Assembly (NCBI GenBank): GCA_036245525.1
Contig: BTPG01000004.1
Coordinates: forward strand, 49,491,323-49,555,322
DNA: 64,000 nt
Origin: Semisulcospira habei
Lineage: Eukaryota; Mollusca; Gastropoda; Semisulcospiridae
Reading direction: 5' to 3'
The notes under the pieces are model-generated. The model had not been told where the DNA came from and made no database searches. It worked only from the letters and a program-made list of their open reading frames with translations. Shown in pieces: positions 32,270 through 46,395 of this stretch. A program made the position numbers and the translations under genes. Position 1 is the stretch's first letter. Each line of letters begins with the position of its first letter.

Positions 32270-34650
32270 CATCAGTATCAGGGGCAGATCAGTTACCTCC
32301 TTGGAAGGCGGCTCAGTCTAACTTTATGTTTTGGCCGCACCAGCCTGCCTTCCACCCAAAGACTGAGGGGATTGAAAAATCTTAGTTGAGGCATGGCAAC
32401 ATTGAGAGCCCGCTGTACTGGCGATTTTGGGAAGTGTTACTGAGTCACTACTATGTACCAGTTGCAGGGGATGGTTTGGCTATGATATTGAGGCGCCAAG
32501 CCTAATCTGGCACTACCCTTGAATTATCATGGCCAATCCGTCTCAATCGGCATCTGCTGTAGGGCGTTGAGGCTAAAATTGTGTTATCATTAAAGATAAT
32601 GATAATCATCGTTGATACTTCTACTCTTCATCGTCGTGTTCATCATGGGATCCGCTTGCCATCGTTTTAACCCTTGGGCAGTCGGTAGCGCGTTTTGTCG
32701 CGATGATTCCTTACAGGAGGCAGTCATCGCGACAAAAAGCCGCTACCGACAACCAAAGGTTGACATATACATATCGAAGCTTTCCTTAAAGGGGCACTCC
32801 TGGCCTTTTTTAATGCTTCAGTTCGCAAAAAGCTTTTACTGGGATTCAGTATACACACCCACTTAGACAGTGACCACCCTGTTGTCACATCAAATGTTTT
32901 CTTTCGTCCGTTCAAAGCGTAAAGAGGCGGCCACCGGAATTTTGTGACGGAACCCCGTGAAAAGATTGCTTCTGATAGGCGATGGTAGCTGACGTCATAA
33001 CTATTCTATACGACCTTAGGTCATCTGCATAATTATAACCAATCAGAGACAAGATGGCGGATGAACCAGCGAAGAAAAAAAAAAGAAAGTATCAGTCGAC
33101 TCGCGCCGGCCGACAATGACAGACTCGGAAATGAAGAGAAGAAGAAAGAGAGACAAGAGTAAAATTGACATCGGACAAGGGAATATAGAGCTTGGCTTGA
33201 CCGCCCATCCGGAATTTGTCCCTTTCTTGCTATGTGAATCAGTAAGTAATCCGGCTACGGTCTTTGTCGATCTTCCTATAGTTCCGCGAGCGCTAGTGAT
33301 TTTCAGAATTCATGATCTTCAGTAGAATTTATCTCTTACTGATTTCGCAAGAATTTTAAACCTGCTTTATCATAAAGTTACGAGCTAGTTCATCAGATTT
33401 TATGCTGCAACGATCTGAAAACTACGGTATGTGTCAAAATTGCGGCACTGACATCGCTGGTTGTGACACGTTTTTGTCTGTGTGTGCTCTCATTCACTCG
33501 ATTCACAGAGGTAGTGTTTTTTGCTGCGATGGTGCATTTGTCGTTTCCAGAGATGCTTTCAGTTACTAACGTAGACTTCGATGTGTGAGATGTGAAATTG
33601 CAGTGCAGAATGTGGGAATAAATACCACTGTTTTGTTTCGTGTTTCCGATGGATAAAAGATCAAAGGTCAAACTAGGTGACGCTGGCTCAGTCCCTTGGC
33701 GCGGAGACCGAGTCGAACAAGCCCCACCCCCAGCACGATCGTTACTCAGGCCGGGTAGCAGGTCAAGCGGAACCCGCATTGATTTTGACAGCATAGCGAG
33801 TATGGAAGATTTATTTTACATTCTCGTGGAAAATTAAGTCAAAGGGATGCCGTAGAACATCAGTACATGTGAACACTGACATGTGTGTACCCACACCGAT
33901 GACCTCGTCTGCAGTGTTGACCGGGTTCTGCCTTGTGACGTAGGCTAGTAAATATGCACAAATTCAAAACGAGGCCGATGCAGAAGATAATCTGCGAGTG
34001 GACGTTAAATCCGAACTAACCAAGATAATCTGCGCTCTCGTGTACAAAAACAACACACCCACCAAACGATAAATTTCGACATTTGGTATTGTAATAACAT
34101 CATAAAGCTCTAAGTTAGTACACAAATGACCCATACATAATACTGTCAGCAGTATCTGTTGCAGACAGTTTTCTGACTGTGTTGAGATGCTTGATCCTGG
34201 GGGAAAATAACTTTAAGCGGTGTTTATTTCGTCAAACGCCGGAGAAGAAAAAATTGTTCTAAATACCTTACCTTTGGTAAACTGCACAATGCCATCATAA
34301 ACTAATAAAACGTACGCACTGTGCCGTAGTGTGTTGTTCTCTGATTGTGGACCTTACGGCCTGGAGCCGTAAGGTCCAAAATCATAGGCCAGCACGCCGA
34401 ATGTTCCTGAATGTTTACAAGAATCACTCATAAGACAGACACAAGCATATCTTTTGATATGACATTGACTCTGAACTGAAGCGCGAGAATAAAATCACCA
34501 TTGTCTGACAACCAGGAAAAATGACTTATGAGTGACCACCCTATCATGTGTACGTGACCTAGTGCTTTCTCCCTGTCTGCCACATCTCCTGTGTGGTTTT
34601 GCGCGCGCGCACACACACACGCACACACACACACATGCACGCGCGCGCTC

Positions 34651-34720
<70 letters not shown>

Positions 34721-35414
34721 AGTTCGAGGTTTAACGTCCGTCCACGGCGCCGGCCAGAGTGATAATGGACGTGTCATGCCGTACAGGGACAGCCCTATTG
34801 CCGATGGAGTACCACCTGACACTGATCAATTCAGGTGCGCTCCAGCCGCTGTGCCCCTTTGATTTGCCGCCGTAGACATTTCAACGGGCGTGTTTTAATA
34901 CAGCAACTTACTTACTTACTTATGCCTGTCACCCCTACCCGGGTATAGGCCGTCGACGAGAGACCTCCAGCAACTCCTGTCCTGTGCTTTTCCTTCGATT
35001 TTACTCCAGGTGGTTCCCAGTCTCTTGATGTCTGCTTGGAGGTCTCGACGCCAGGAGTTTCTCGGCCTACCTCTTTTCCTCTTTCCCTGGGGGTTCCATG
35101 ACAATGCCTGCCTAGTGATACTGGAAGCTGGCTTTCTCAGACTGTGACCGATCCATCCCCATCTTCTTCGCCCAATTTCATTCTCTGCTGTTATCTGCTC
35201 TGTTCTCTCCCAGAGTCTGACGTTGCTGATCTTCTCTGGCCAGTGGATTTTCAAAATTCTTCTAAGGCAACTGTTCATGAAGGTCTGTACTCTGTTGACT
35301 GTGGTTTTTGTCAATCTCCATGTCTCTGCTCCATATAGGAGAACTGCTTTTACATTGGAGTTGAAAATCCGTTAATACAGCAAGCCTGTCTTAATTTATG
35401 TCCGAGTGAGTGGG

Positions 35415-35511
<97 letters not shown>

Positions 35512-35513
35512 CC

Positions 35514-35597
<84 letters not shown>

Positions 35598-36623
35598 TGG
35601 GTGTGCGTACTACGTGTGTATGTGTGCGTGCCTGCTGGGAGTGGGGGTGGAGGGGGGGGGGGGTTGGGGCACACTTGACTTAGTCACGTAAATCTCCGCG
35701 TCAACTACTGAAGGTAAACAACTATGCCTGTCCTTTTAACAAATCGAGCATAACTACTGACGGCTTTAGAGCCCTTGCTCAGCCAGGGCCAGATCATTGC
35801 AAGGGCCATAATAATACTCATCCGTGGTTGTGTCCCTTACACTAGTTAACCTCGCCGGTCGGTACCCTGCCGCTTCAGTTGTCAACAGAAACAGTTTTTA
35901 AAGTCTGATATATAAATAAATAAATAAATAAATAAATAAATAGTAAAAAATAAATAATTGAAAATAAATATCAAATAATAAAAACAAAACAGTTTGAAAG
36001 TCTAATATAATAAATAGTAAATAAATAAATAATTGAAAAATAATAAAAAATAGAAAATATAGAAATAAATAATTAAGAATAAATAAAGAAAAAGAAAATA
36101 AAAATAAAATAAATAAATAAATAAATAATAAAAAATAAATAAATAAAAAATAAATGCGTACTGGTCTGTGATTTGGAGCCGTAAGGTCTAAAATCACAGA
36201 CCAGCACACAATTAAATCCGCAGCGAAGAATACCGTCCGCACTAGTCCCCGATCACTGCACGTGCAAGGAGGACATACACAGGAATTACTAACTAACTCA
36301 CCGTCCGCACAACTACCACCCACCTTCAAAAGACAGCTCGCCGTTACCGTCAGTGTCAGCGTACTGTATCATCTGCTGCAGCTGCTGCTCCGACAGTCCC
36401 ACCCCTTTGTTCTCCAGGGCCGTGCGCAGCTCGGAGACCGACACGCTGCCGCTGCTGTCCGCATCGATAGACTTGAAGAGCTGGGCGAAGCGGGCCGTCT
36501 CCGCTACATCGCTCTCTGCCATCAGCTTGGCGAACTCTTCAAAGTCGATGTCACCGTCACCTGGTGAAAAATAGTATTATCGAGTTGTTAATAATAATAA
36601 TAATAATGTTCATACTACTACTA

Positions 36624-36659
<36 letters not shown>

Positions 36660-39600
36660 ACACTACTGCTACTACTACTACTACTACTAGTACTACTGTC
36701 TTGGCTTGACTTCGCGAACGAAGATTCTATAGGGCTTGCCCACGTCGTCTGCAAGCATTTTCGTGGCTGCGGAGGCCAATCCGGGACAGGCAGGTTCGAC
36801 CGCAGTGGCTGCAGGGGAAGGTCTGGTCAGGGTTCTGAGTTACGACAACTCTGTTTTTTCTTCTGAGCCGCTTGTCCTTAAGGTTAGCTCTGCGAGAGTC
36901 CTCAAAGGAGACGGCTGCCTTGTGAATGGTGGAGCGCCAGGTGTCACGGTCCGCAGCAAGCAAAGACCACTGGCGGTGGTCGATTTGGCAGGCACTAAGT
37001 GACTTCTTGAGACCGTCTTTGTATCTCTTCTTTGGTGCCCCTCTGTCTCGGTGTCCAGTGGAGAGCTCGCCGAACAGAGTGATCTTGGGTAGGCGATGAT
37101 CCTCCATCCTGGAGACGTGCCCCGCCCAGCGAAGCTGTGTCCGCAGCAGCAAAGCCTCGATGCTCACAGTTTCCGCCTGTTCAAGGACCTCGACGTTGGT
37201 GACATAGTCACTCCAGTGAATGCCCAGGATGGTACGCAGGCAGCGCTGGTGAAAGCGTTCGAGGAGTCGTAGTTGGCTGCGGTAGAGGGCCCAGGACTCG
37301 GAACCGTACAGCAGGGTGGTGAGGACGACAGCTCTGTACACGCTGATCTTGGTGCCTTTTTTCAGCTGTTGATTGTGCCACACCCGCTTGAATAGTCGCC
37401 CGAAAGCACTGTTCGCTTTTGCCAGCCTGTTGTCCAGCTCCTTGTCCAGCTTGGCGTCTGACGTGATGATGCAGCCAAGGTAGGTAAACTGGTGTACAGA
37501 CTTCAGTTCGGACTCGCCTTGGGTGCTGGCTGATGAAGGACCTCTGTCTTTTTCAGACTGACCTCAAGTCCAAAGAGCTGGGCGGCATCTGCGAAGCAGG
37601 ACGTAATGCGCTGCAAGGCTCTCTCTGTGTGTGCAACGAGGGCAGCGTCATCAGCGAAGAGCAGCTCACGAATCAGTTGGTCTAGGGTTTTGGTGTGGGC
37701 CTGCAGTCGTCTGAGGTTGAACAGGCTGCCATCGAGACGATACCTGATGTACACTGCGTCGTCATCGTCGAGGTCCACTGTGGCCTGCTTCAACATCATG
37801 CTGGAGAAGATGGTGAAGAGGGTCGGTGCCAGCACGCAGCCTTGCTTCACGCCGTTGCGAATGGGGAATGGTTCTGAGAGGTCACTGTTTAGTCTGACCT
37901 GGCCTTGCTGGTCCTCGTGGAGCTGGACGATCATGTTGAGGAACTTTGGGGGACAACCTAGTCGCTCCAGGATCTGCCACATACTTTGCCTGCTCACAGT
38001 GTCAAACGCTTTTGTTAGGTCGACAAACGTTACGTACAGCCCTTTGTTCTGCTCGCGGCACTTCTCCTGAAGCTGTCTCAGCACAAAGACCATGTCGGTG
38101 GTACTCCTGTTGGCTCTGAAGCCACACTGGCCCTCTGGGAGGTGGTCTTCAGCGATGGCAGGTACCAGCCGATTCAGGAGCAACCTTGCGAGAATTTTCC
38201 CGGCAATGGACAGCAGGGTAATTCCACGATAATTAGAGCAGGCAGACTTCTCTCCTTTGTTCTTGTACAGGGTGATGATGACTGCATCACGGAGATCCTT
38301 TGGTAGTGTTCCTTTTTCCCAGCAGCAGAGAAAGAGGTCGTGGAGCTTGTTGTGCAGTGCTGGGCCTCCATGTTTCCAGATCTCTGGCGGGATTCCGTCA
38401 ATGCCTGCTGCTTTGCCACTCTTGAGCTGGTGGATGGCTGTGAGGGTCTCTTCGGCGGTGGGCGGTTCGTCCAATTCAACCTTTAGTGGAAGGTGTGGGA
38501 TTTGGAAGATGACTGTTTCTTGAACAGTGCGTTCAGCGCCGAAGAGGTCCTGAAAGTATTCCGACCAGCGGTTCAAGATGGAGGTATTATCTGTGAGGAG
38601 TGCCTGTCCATCAGCGCTTCGCAGGGGACTTTGTACCAGGTGCCTAGGGCCATACACTGCTTTCAGTGCTTCGTAGAAGCCCCTGTAGTCACCGTTGTCA
38701 GCGCAGAGCTGGGTCCTCTGTGCGAGTCTGGACCACCACTCGTTCTGGAGCTCTCTAAGCTTGAGCTGGAGACTGCTGCAGATGAGGCGGAAGGCAGACT
38801 TCTTCACAGGGCAGGAAGGCTGGGCTAGGTGGGCCTGGTGGGCGGCTCTTTTTATTGCTAGAAGTTCCTGGATCTCTACGTCGTTTTCGTCAAACCAGTC
38901 TTTGTTCCTCTTTCTAGCAAAGCCCAAGACTTCCACAGAGGATTTTACAATAGCAGTTTTCAGTTGTTCCCAGAGTGTTTCAGGGGAGGAGTCTGCTGGA
39001 TCAACTGTGTCTTTGAGCATGCGCTGTAAATCGGCCTGAAGGGCAGCTTTCTTGTCGTCACGCTGAAGGCTGGCAACATCAAGCTTTTTCTTGGGGGGGG
39101 GGGGGCCCCTTCCTTGGGTTTCAGCTTGAGGCGGAGCCTGAGTTTGCAGCGAACAAGGCGGTGGTCAGTGTGGCACTCTGCGCTGGGCATCACTCTGGTG
39201 AGGAGGACGCCACTGCGGTCCCTCTGACGCACTAGGACATAGTCGATAAGGTGCCAGTGCTTGGAGCGAGGATGCATCCAGGTGGTCTTTCGACTGTCCT
39301 TTTGCTGGAAAGTAGTGTTGGTGATGACAAGTTGCTGCTCTGCACAGAGCTCCAACAGTAGGCGACCATTGTCATTGCAGTTCCCAACGCCATGCTTGCC
39401 GAGGACTCCTTTCCAGGCTTCAGAGTCTTGGCCCACTCTGGCGTTGAAGTCGCCAAGGATGATGACTTTGTCATCTGCAAGGGTGCTCTGCAGGAGGCTG
39501 CGCAGGTCAGAGTAGAACTTGTCTTTTTCTGCAGGCTCTGCCAGGAGGGTTGGGGAGTACACACTGAGAAGGGTGACGTATTGCTGGTGTCTCAGTGGGA

Positions 39601-40705
39601 GGCGCATGGACATGATGCGGTCGGAGTGACCCGTTGGTAGGATTTCCAACTTAGTCGCAATGGGGGTCTTCACCATGAAGCCCACGCCTGAGAGCCGTCT
39701 TTCTGATGCAGGCCTGCCTGACCAGTAGAGGGTGTAGCCAGCGCCAAGTTCTTGGAGGCTGCCTTTCTCCGGAAGGCGTACTTCGCTGAGCGCGGCGATG
39801 TCGATGTTTAACCTCCGCAATTCATGGGCAATGAGGGCGGAGCGACGTTCAGGGCGTCCGCTGTCTGCTGTGTCGAGCATGGTTCGGATGTTCCAGCATG
39901 CTACGTTGAGTCCGGTCGTGGTCGTCATGAGAGTGGATCCATTGTTTTTTCTTGTTTTCTGACCGCATGAGAAGATGCCCGTTGACCGCGGCTAGCCAAC
40001 GGGGTTACGAGGGGATGAGCTTTGGTTAGGCCACCTTTTCTAGGCCCCTCTCCATGTGGAGCAAGCAGTGCTGTCCCTAGAGAAGGCTGCTTGGTCGTTC
40101 AGGGTGTGCCGAGTGACGTTGTCATCCCCAGGTCAACATCAGGCGACCAATATCCTGAACCGCCTGCATGCAGGTTTGAGACTGCGGCTTCCAGTGACAT
40201 CTTTCACCTGCCGTTTTGCCCCTTGCCCATCGCTACAGGACTTGGAAAGTTCAGTGTCATAGTCCGTGGGCGTTTCCTAAAGCCTGCGCGGCGGTGGAGC
40301 TTTTTGGTGGAGTGCAGTGTGCGCAGTACTGGCCCCACCCTTTAAACCCTTGGTTCGTTTGCCATGGCCTAGCAAGCTGGGACGGTGGCATCGAGGTCCT
40401 CGGATCGTAGGTTTTATATCAGACTGTCCTTGTCTTAGTCTCTCGCTCAAAAGCCTTCCCCGGAGACACGGGGGCTTTGATGTCAGGGGTTTCCTCCCTT
40501 AGCCTTTCCGCAGCCAAGCGGCCATGCCTGCAAGGCAGCAGGGGACTCGTGGGGGCCGGGGTCGACTATGTCCCGTGCAGATGTGAACATCTGCCCACTG
40601 CCCAGACGGTGACACCAGAGGAGAAAAATCCAACGCCGAAACCCGGTATCGAACCTCGCACCTTTGGCATTGGAGGCAGACGCCTTAACCACTGCGCCAC
40701 TTCCC

Positions 40706-40783
<78 letters not shown>

Positions 40784-41023
40784 TAGTCATCAGAAAATAA
40801 TAAGAATAATAATGAGTATTTGTATAGCGCCTAACCTCAACACTAGAGCTCAAGGCGCTTCTCAAGAAACTAATTATACAAGCTATTAATCACAAAAGTA
40901 GAAAAATAAAAAACCAAAAATACGGCACATGACCTAACATATCAATCTACACACATCATGCATCCATCTACAAATCATGTCAGTCAAGAGAAGTGCTGCA
41001 ATCACACAGGCACGGGCACGCAT

Positions 41024-41062
<39 letters not shown>

Positions 41063-41088
41063 CACACGCACACACGCACACACACACG

Positions 41089-41134
<46 letters not shown>

Positions 41135-43607
41135 CTGCTACATATGGCGAAGTACCGGTCTGTGGCGTCAGTCAGTGATACTAAATATCCTACATAGAAA
41201 TACTCTTTAGGATCTTTGGTGATACCCAATGCGCAAAAGGCCATCTGGCCGACGTCAGCCGACGTTGGCCCGCGCACAGCCGTGCGCGGGCCAACGCCGG
41301 CGGACGTCGGTCCGATGGCTTTTGCGCGCTGGGTAGAAGACAGAAAAGATTCAAGATTCAAAATATGTATGGTCCCGAAAGGGAAAATCGATCAGTCTTT
41401 AAAGGGGCAGTCCTGACCTTTTTTAATGCTTCAGTTCGCAAAAAGCTTTTACTGGGCTTCAGTATACATACCCACTTAGACAGTGACCACCCTATTGTCC
41501 CACCAAATGCTTTCTTTCGTCCGTTCAAAGCGAAAGAGGCCACCGGAATCTTGTGACTATACCAAGTCAAAAGATTGCTTCCGATAGACGATCAGGTAGC
41601 TGACGTCATAACTATTCTATACGACCTTAGGTCATCTGCATAATTAAAACCAATCAGAGACAAGATGGCGGATGAACCAGCGAAGAAAAAAAGAAAGTAT
41701 CAGTCGACTCGCGCCGGCCGACAATGACAGACTCGGAATTGAAGAGAAGAAAGAGAAAGAGAGACAAGATACCCATAACTGAGTAGAATTGACCACGGAC
41801 AAGGGAATATAGAGCTTGGCTTGACCGCCCATCCGGAATTCGTCGCTTTCTTGCTATGTGAATCAGTAATTACTGTCTTTGTCGATCGTCCTATAGTTCC
41901 GAGAGCGCTAGTGACTGATTTTAGAATTCATGATCTTCAGTAGAATTTATCTCTTACTGATTTTGCAAGATTTTAAACTTGTTTTAACATAAAGTTTCGA
42001 GCTAGTTCATCAAATTTTATGCTGCAAGGATCTGAAAACTACGGTGTGTGTCAAAATTGCGGCACTGACATCGCTGGTCGTGACACGTTTTTGTCACCGA
42101 GTCGAACAAGCCACGCCCCCATCACGATCGCGGTTACTCAGGGTCAGGGTAGCCGGTCAAGCGGAACCCGCATTGATTTTGACAGCATAGCGAGTATGGA
42201 AGGGTAATTTACTTTCTCGTGGAAAATTATGTCAAAGGGATGCCGGAGAACATATGTACATGAGTGTACACTGACATGTTTACCCACACCGATGACCTCG
42301 TCTGCAATATTGACCGGGTTCTGCCTTGTGACTTAGGCTAGTAAATATGCACAAATTCAAAACGAGGCGGCCGATGCAGACGATAATTTGCGCTCTCGGG
42401 TACAAAAACAACACACCCACCAAACGATGAATTTCGACATTTGGCATTGCATTTACATCATAAAGCTCTAAGTTAGTACACAAAGGACCCATACATAATA
42501 CTGTCAGCAGTATCTGTTGCAGACAGTTTTCTGACTGTGTTAAGATGCTTGATCCTGGGGAGAATAACTTTAAAGCTTGCTTCAAACTCCAGGCTTTTCT
42601 CGAGTCCACAGCCGATCTCAGTTCAGTTCAGTTGTTAATGTGAAAGGGTTATGACGCGGCAAACAGATTTAACTCCCCTTACCTGCAAGGGGCACGGTGA
42701 ACGCCACCAAGCCGCTACAAAGAGACAAGAACCCTCATGAGCCCACCCCCTCCCACCCCCCCACCCCACACACACACATACACACCCTTCCCCCCCCCCC
42801 CCCTCCCCGCAGTGGCGGGGGCTCATGATGATTTACGTCTCAACTCTTGTGTGTTCTTTACGTCCATTTTTAGCTCCGTTTCATTTCTGTTTTCGCGCGG
42901 ATGTGGTCTGTGTGCGGCGGTGGTTTAACTTGGGACGAGAAATCCGTGATCACTGCGGGCAGCAAAGGGGTTAACCATTGGCCCCTCTAACCTTCTAGCT
43001 GCTTGTAGTAAAAGAGTCAAATGAAATCTAGCAACTTAGTTAACCCCTTCAGACTTCCACTGGCCGCATTATGTTGTGTGTTTGAATTCATTGCACGTTC
43101 GGCATCGTCGACTCAAGATCCCCAGCCGGCGTCAAAGTAATATGGATACAAAGTGGTTTCAGCAAGAGGCATAGATCCTCATGAGCCCCCGCAACTGCGG
43201 GGGCTCATGAGGATATATGCCTCTTGCAGTCATTGGGTTGAGGTTCAGTTTTGTTCGCGACAGTCAAGGGGTTAATGATGAAATAAGTCTTCTCCTTTCT
43301 CTCAACGTTTGATTTCTCTTTCCTTGCTAATGCAGCCTTTCATTCTTCATTTTAAGGTCCCGCTGGCACAAAAGTGATCGGGGATTTGCAGCCTTACCGT
43401 TCGTGTCGTACTTCTTGACAAGGTCGCTGAGCTGATCGGCGGACAGGTCAAGGCCGCGTGCCCTCAGGATGGCGCCCAGTTCGTCATTGCTGATGCTGCC
43501 GCTTCCGTCTTTATCAAACAGCTTGAAGGTCCCACGCAGCTCTGAACAATACGTTGAAAGAAAGAATTAAGAGAGACGAATGAATGAATGAATGTGTGTG
43601 TTTGCCG

Positions 43608-43679
<72 letters not shown>

Positions 43680-43699
43680 CAGTGTGTGTGTATGTGTCA

Positions 43700-43760
<61 letters not shown>

Positions 43761-46019
43761 AATCAGTCACTGTCAGCCTGTCAAGTCTAGTGTCTGGGTG
43801 TCAGTCTGTCTGTGTCAGTGTCTGTCTGTTCGTCTGTCAGTCAGTTATGAGTGGAATTAAAGGGCATCCCGCGTCGGTTGTGGCAGAGTCACTAAATGTT
43901 GTAGCTCAATTTAACCCCTTCTATGCCAGTGGACGCAGGCTGAGTTTTGAAATAGTGGCCGTACATTCAATATCAGTCATGATCCCCAGACGTCAATTAA
44001 CGAATAACACTGAGATACGAAGCGGTGTCAGATTAAGAGGCATAGATCCTCATGAGTCCCCGCAACTGCCTGTGGGCGCCAAGCTAATCTGGCACTGCCC
44101 TTGAATTAACATGGTCGATCCATCTCCTGCAACAGGTGCATAGTCGTATGATGACGCCTCCAAAATTTGGGAAATACTGACTTGCGCCGGGCTGATGGGC
44201 TTTAACATCATTTACCGATAGAAGCGAAATCCGGACCCAAAAAGGTGACTGCCAAGCGTGCGAAATGCAAAGATCGAAGTACCCAACGGAGAAAGAAACA
44301 CGCTTAGAAAAGACAGTTAATAATTGTGTTGTAACTGTCTTCAGTTTCTAAGCGTGTTTCTTTCTCCGTTGGGTGCTTCTTCGATAGAAGCGAACACAAG
44401 CGCCTTAATCAAATTTATGAATGTGCATTGCTGATGGGAAAATAGAACAAACCTTCCAGTTCTGTGGCGGACAGTTCTGACGTCTGAAAAAGACAAGAAA
44501 TTGAGAATACATGTAGCATCTTTTTGGTGTGAAATATTATACTGACGACCAACAGAAATGCGACATTTTTGGAATCGTCGGAAACACTAAAGTGTTTAAT
44601 AATAATTAATTACGGTATTTAAAATGTGCTTATCTTATAATAATTATAACTCTAAGCGCGCACTCACAACTCGCACACGCATGCGCACGCTTTAGACAAT
44701 GACTCGCGTACCACAAATAGTGAAAAAAACATTACGACGGTCAGCTTGGGGTGGGGAGTGTAATGATAAAGTGCTAGAACTGTTGAAAGAGGTGAGTTTT
44801 GAGGGCGGACTGGAAGGAGGAGAGAGAGAGTTTCTGACGGAGAGAGAGTGGGAGGGTGTTCCAGGTGGATGGACCGTAGACGGAGAAGGAGCGGGGGCCG
44901 AAAGTGCTGAGTTTGGTGCGGGGGATGAGGAGGCGGAGAGGGTCGGAGGCGGAGCGGAGGGAGCGGGAAGGAGTGTAGGGGTGAAGTAAGTTGGAGTGTT
45001 TCCGACGATTCCAAAAATGTCGCATTTCTTTTGCTCGTCAGTCAGTATAGAATTCAATCGTGTGGGCAAAGAGAAAAAGACAAGAAATTGAGAATACATG
45101 TAGCATCTTTTTGCGTGAACTATTATACTGACGAGCAAAAGAAATGCGACATTTTTGGAATCGTCGGAAACACTACTGACCAGCAAAAGAAATGCGACAT
45201 TTTTTGAATCGTCGGAAACACTACTAACGAGCAAACAAAATGCGACATTTCTGGAATCGTCGGAAACACTAAAGTAGTGTTTCCGCCGATTCCAAAAATG
45301 TCGCATTTCTTTTGTTTGTCAGTATAGAATTCAATCGTGTGAGCAAAGTCTTTAACCCCTTCACTGCCAGTTGGCGCGGATTGCGTTTTTGCAGTCTTCG
45401 GGAATTCAACGCCAATGACCTCCAGACGTCCAAGGAACACAGATACCAAGTGGTGTCGGCGAGAGGCGTAGATCCTCATGAGCCCTCGCAGTAATCCGTC
45501 TCTCTTGCAGGTTTTTTTAAATTTATTTATTTTAAAAAAAATGTTTCAAGGGTGCGTGAAATGAAAAAGAAATAACTGTATGCCCCTTGATTGTACACCT
45601 TATCAGGTGACTTCTTCATTTACACAAGGTGAAGTGAGGCCGATCTTTTCACGGCAGCATGAGGCATAGAATCTCACGAACCCCTGCAAGTCGAGGTCTT
45701 AAAGCTGCACAAACTACAGAGCTAGGCATAGATTCTCACGAACCCCTGCAAGTCGAGGTCTTAAAGCTGCACAAACTACAGAGCTAGGCATAGAATCTCA
45801 CGAACCCCTGCAAGTCGAGGTCTTAAAGCTGCACAAACTACAGAGCTAGGCATAGATTCTCACGAACCCCTGCAAGTCGAGGTCTTAAAGCTGCACAAAC
45901 TACAGAGCTAGGCATAGAATCTCACGAACCCCTGCAAGTTGAGGTCTTAAAGCTGCACAAACTACAGAGCTAGGCATAGATTATCGTCATGCATTGATGT
46001 ACTGTGTGCGTGCGTGTGT

Positions 46020-46099
<80 letters not shown>

Positions 46100-46355
46100 G
46101 CGTGTGCCGCAGGATCTGAGTGTTGGTGTATTTTTAGTTTAAATGCCATGATTTTGTGCTGTTTTTATTTTTGATGCTACTTGGTATGTCGCTGATCTAG
46201 TGACCTATGTACCTGGTAAGGCGCCTATATAATGACCAGTATTATTACGATTATTATTAAGATGATGATGATGATTATGTGTACTATACACTGGTTGCGT
46301 TTTGAGACATAATAAACTGCGCTCTGCAAATGATTTATTAATATTGTTATTGTTA

Positions 46356-46395
<40 letters not shown>

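Noticed and set aside
44699..44989. Plus-strand Glu/Gly-rich frame
   Set aside because: Antisense shadow of the LINE C-terminal fragment.
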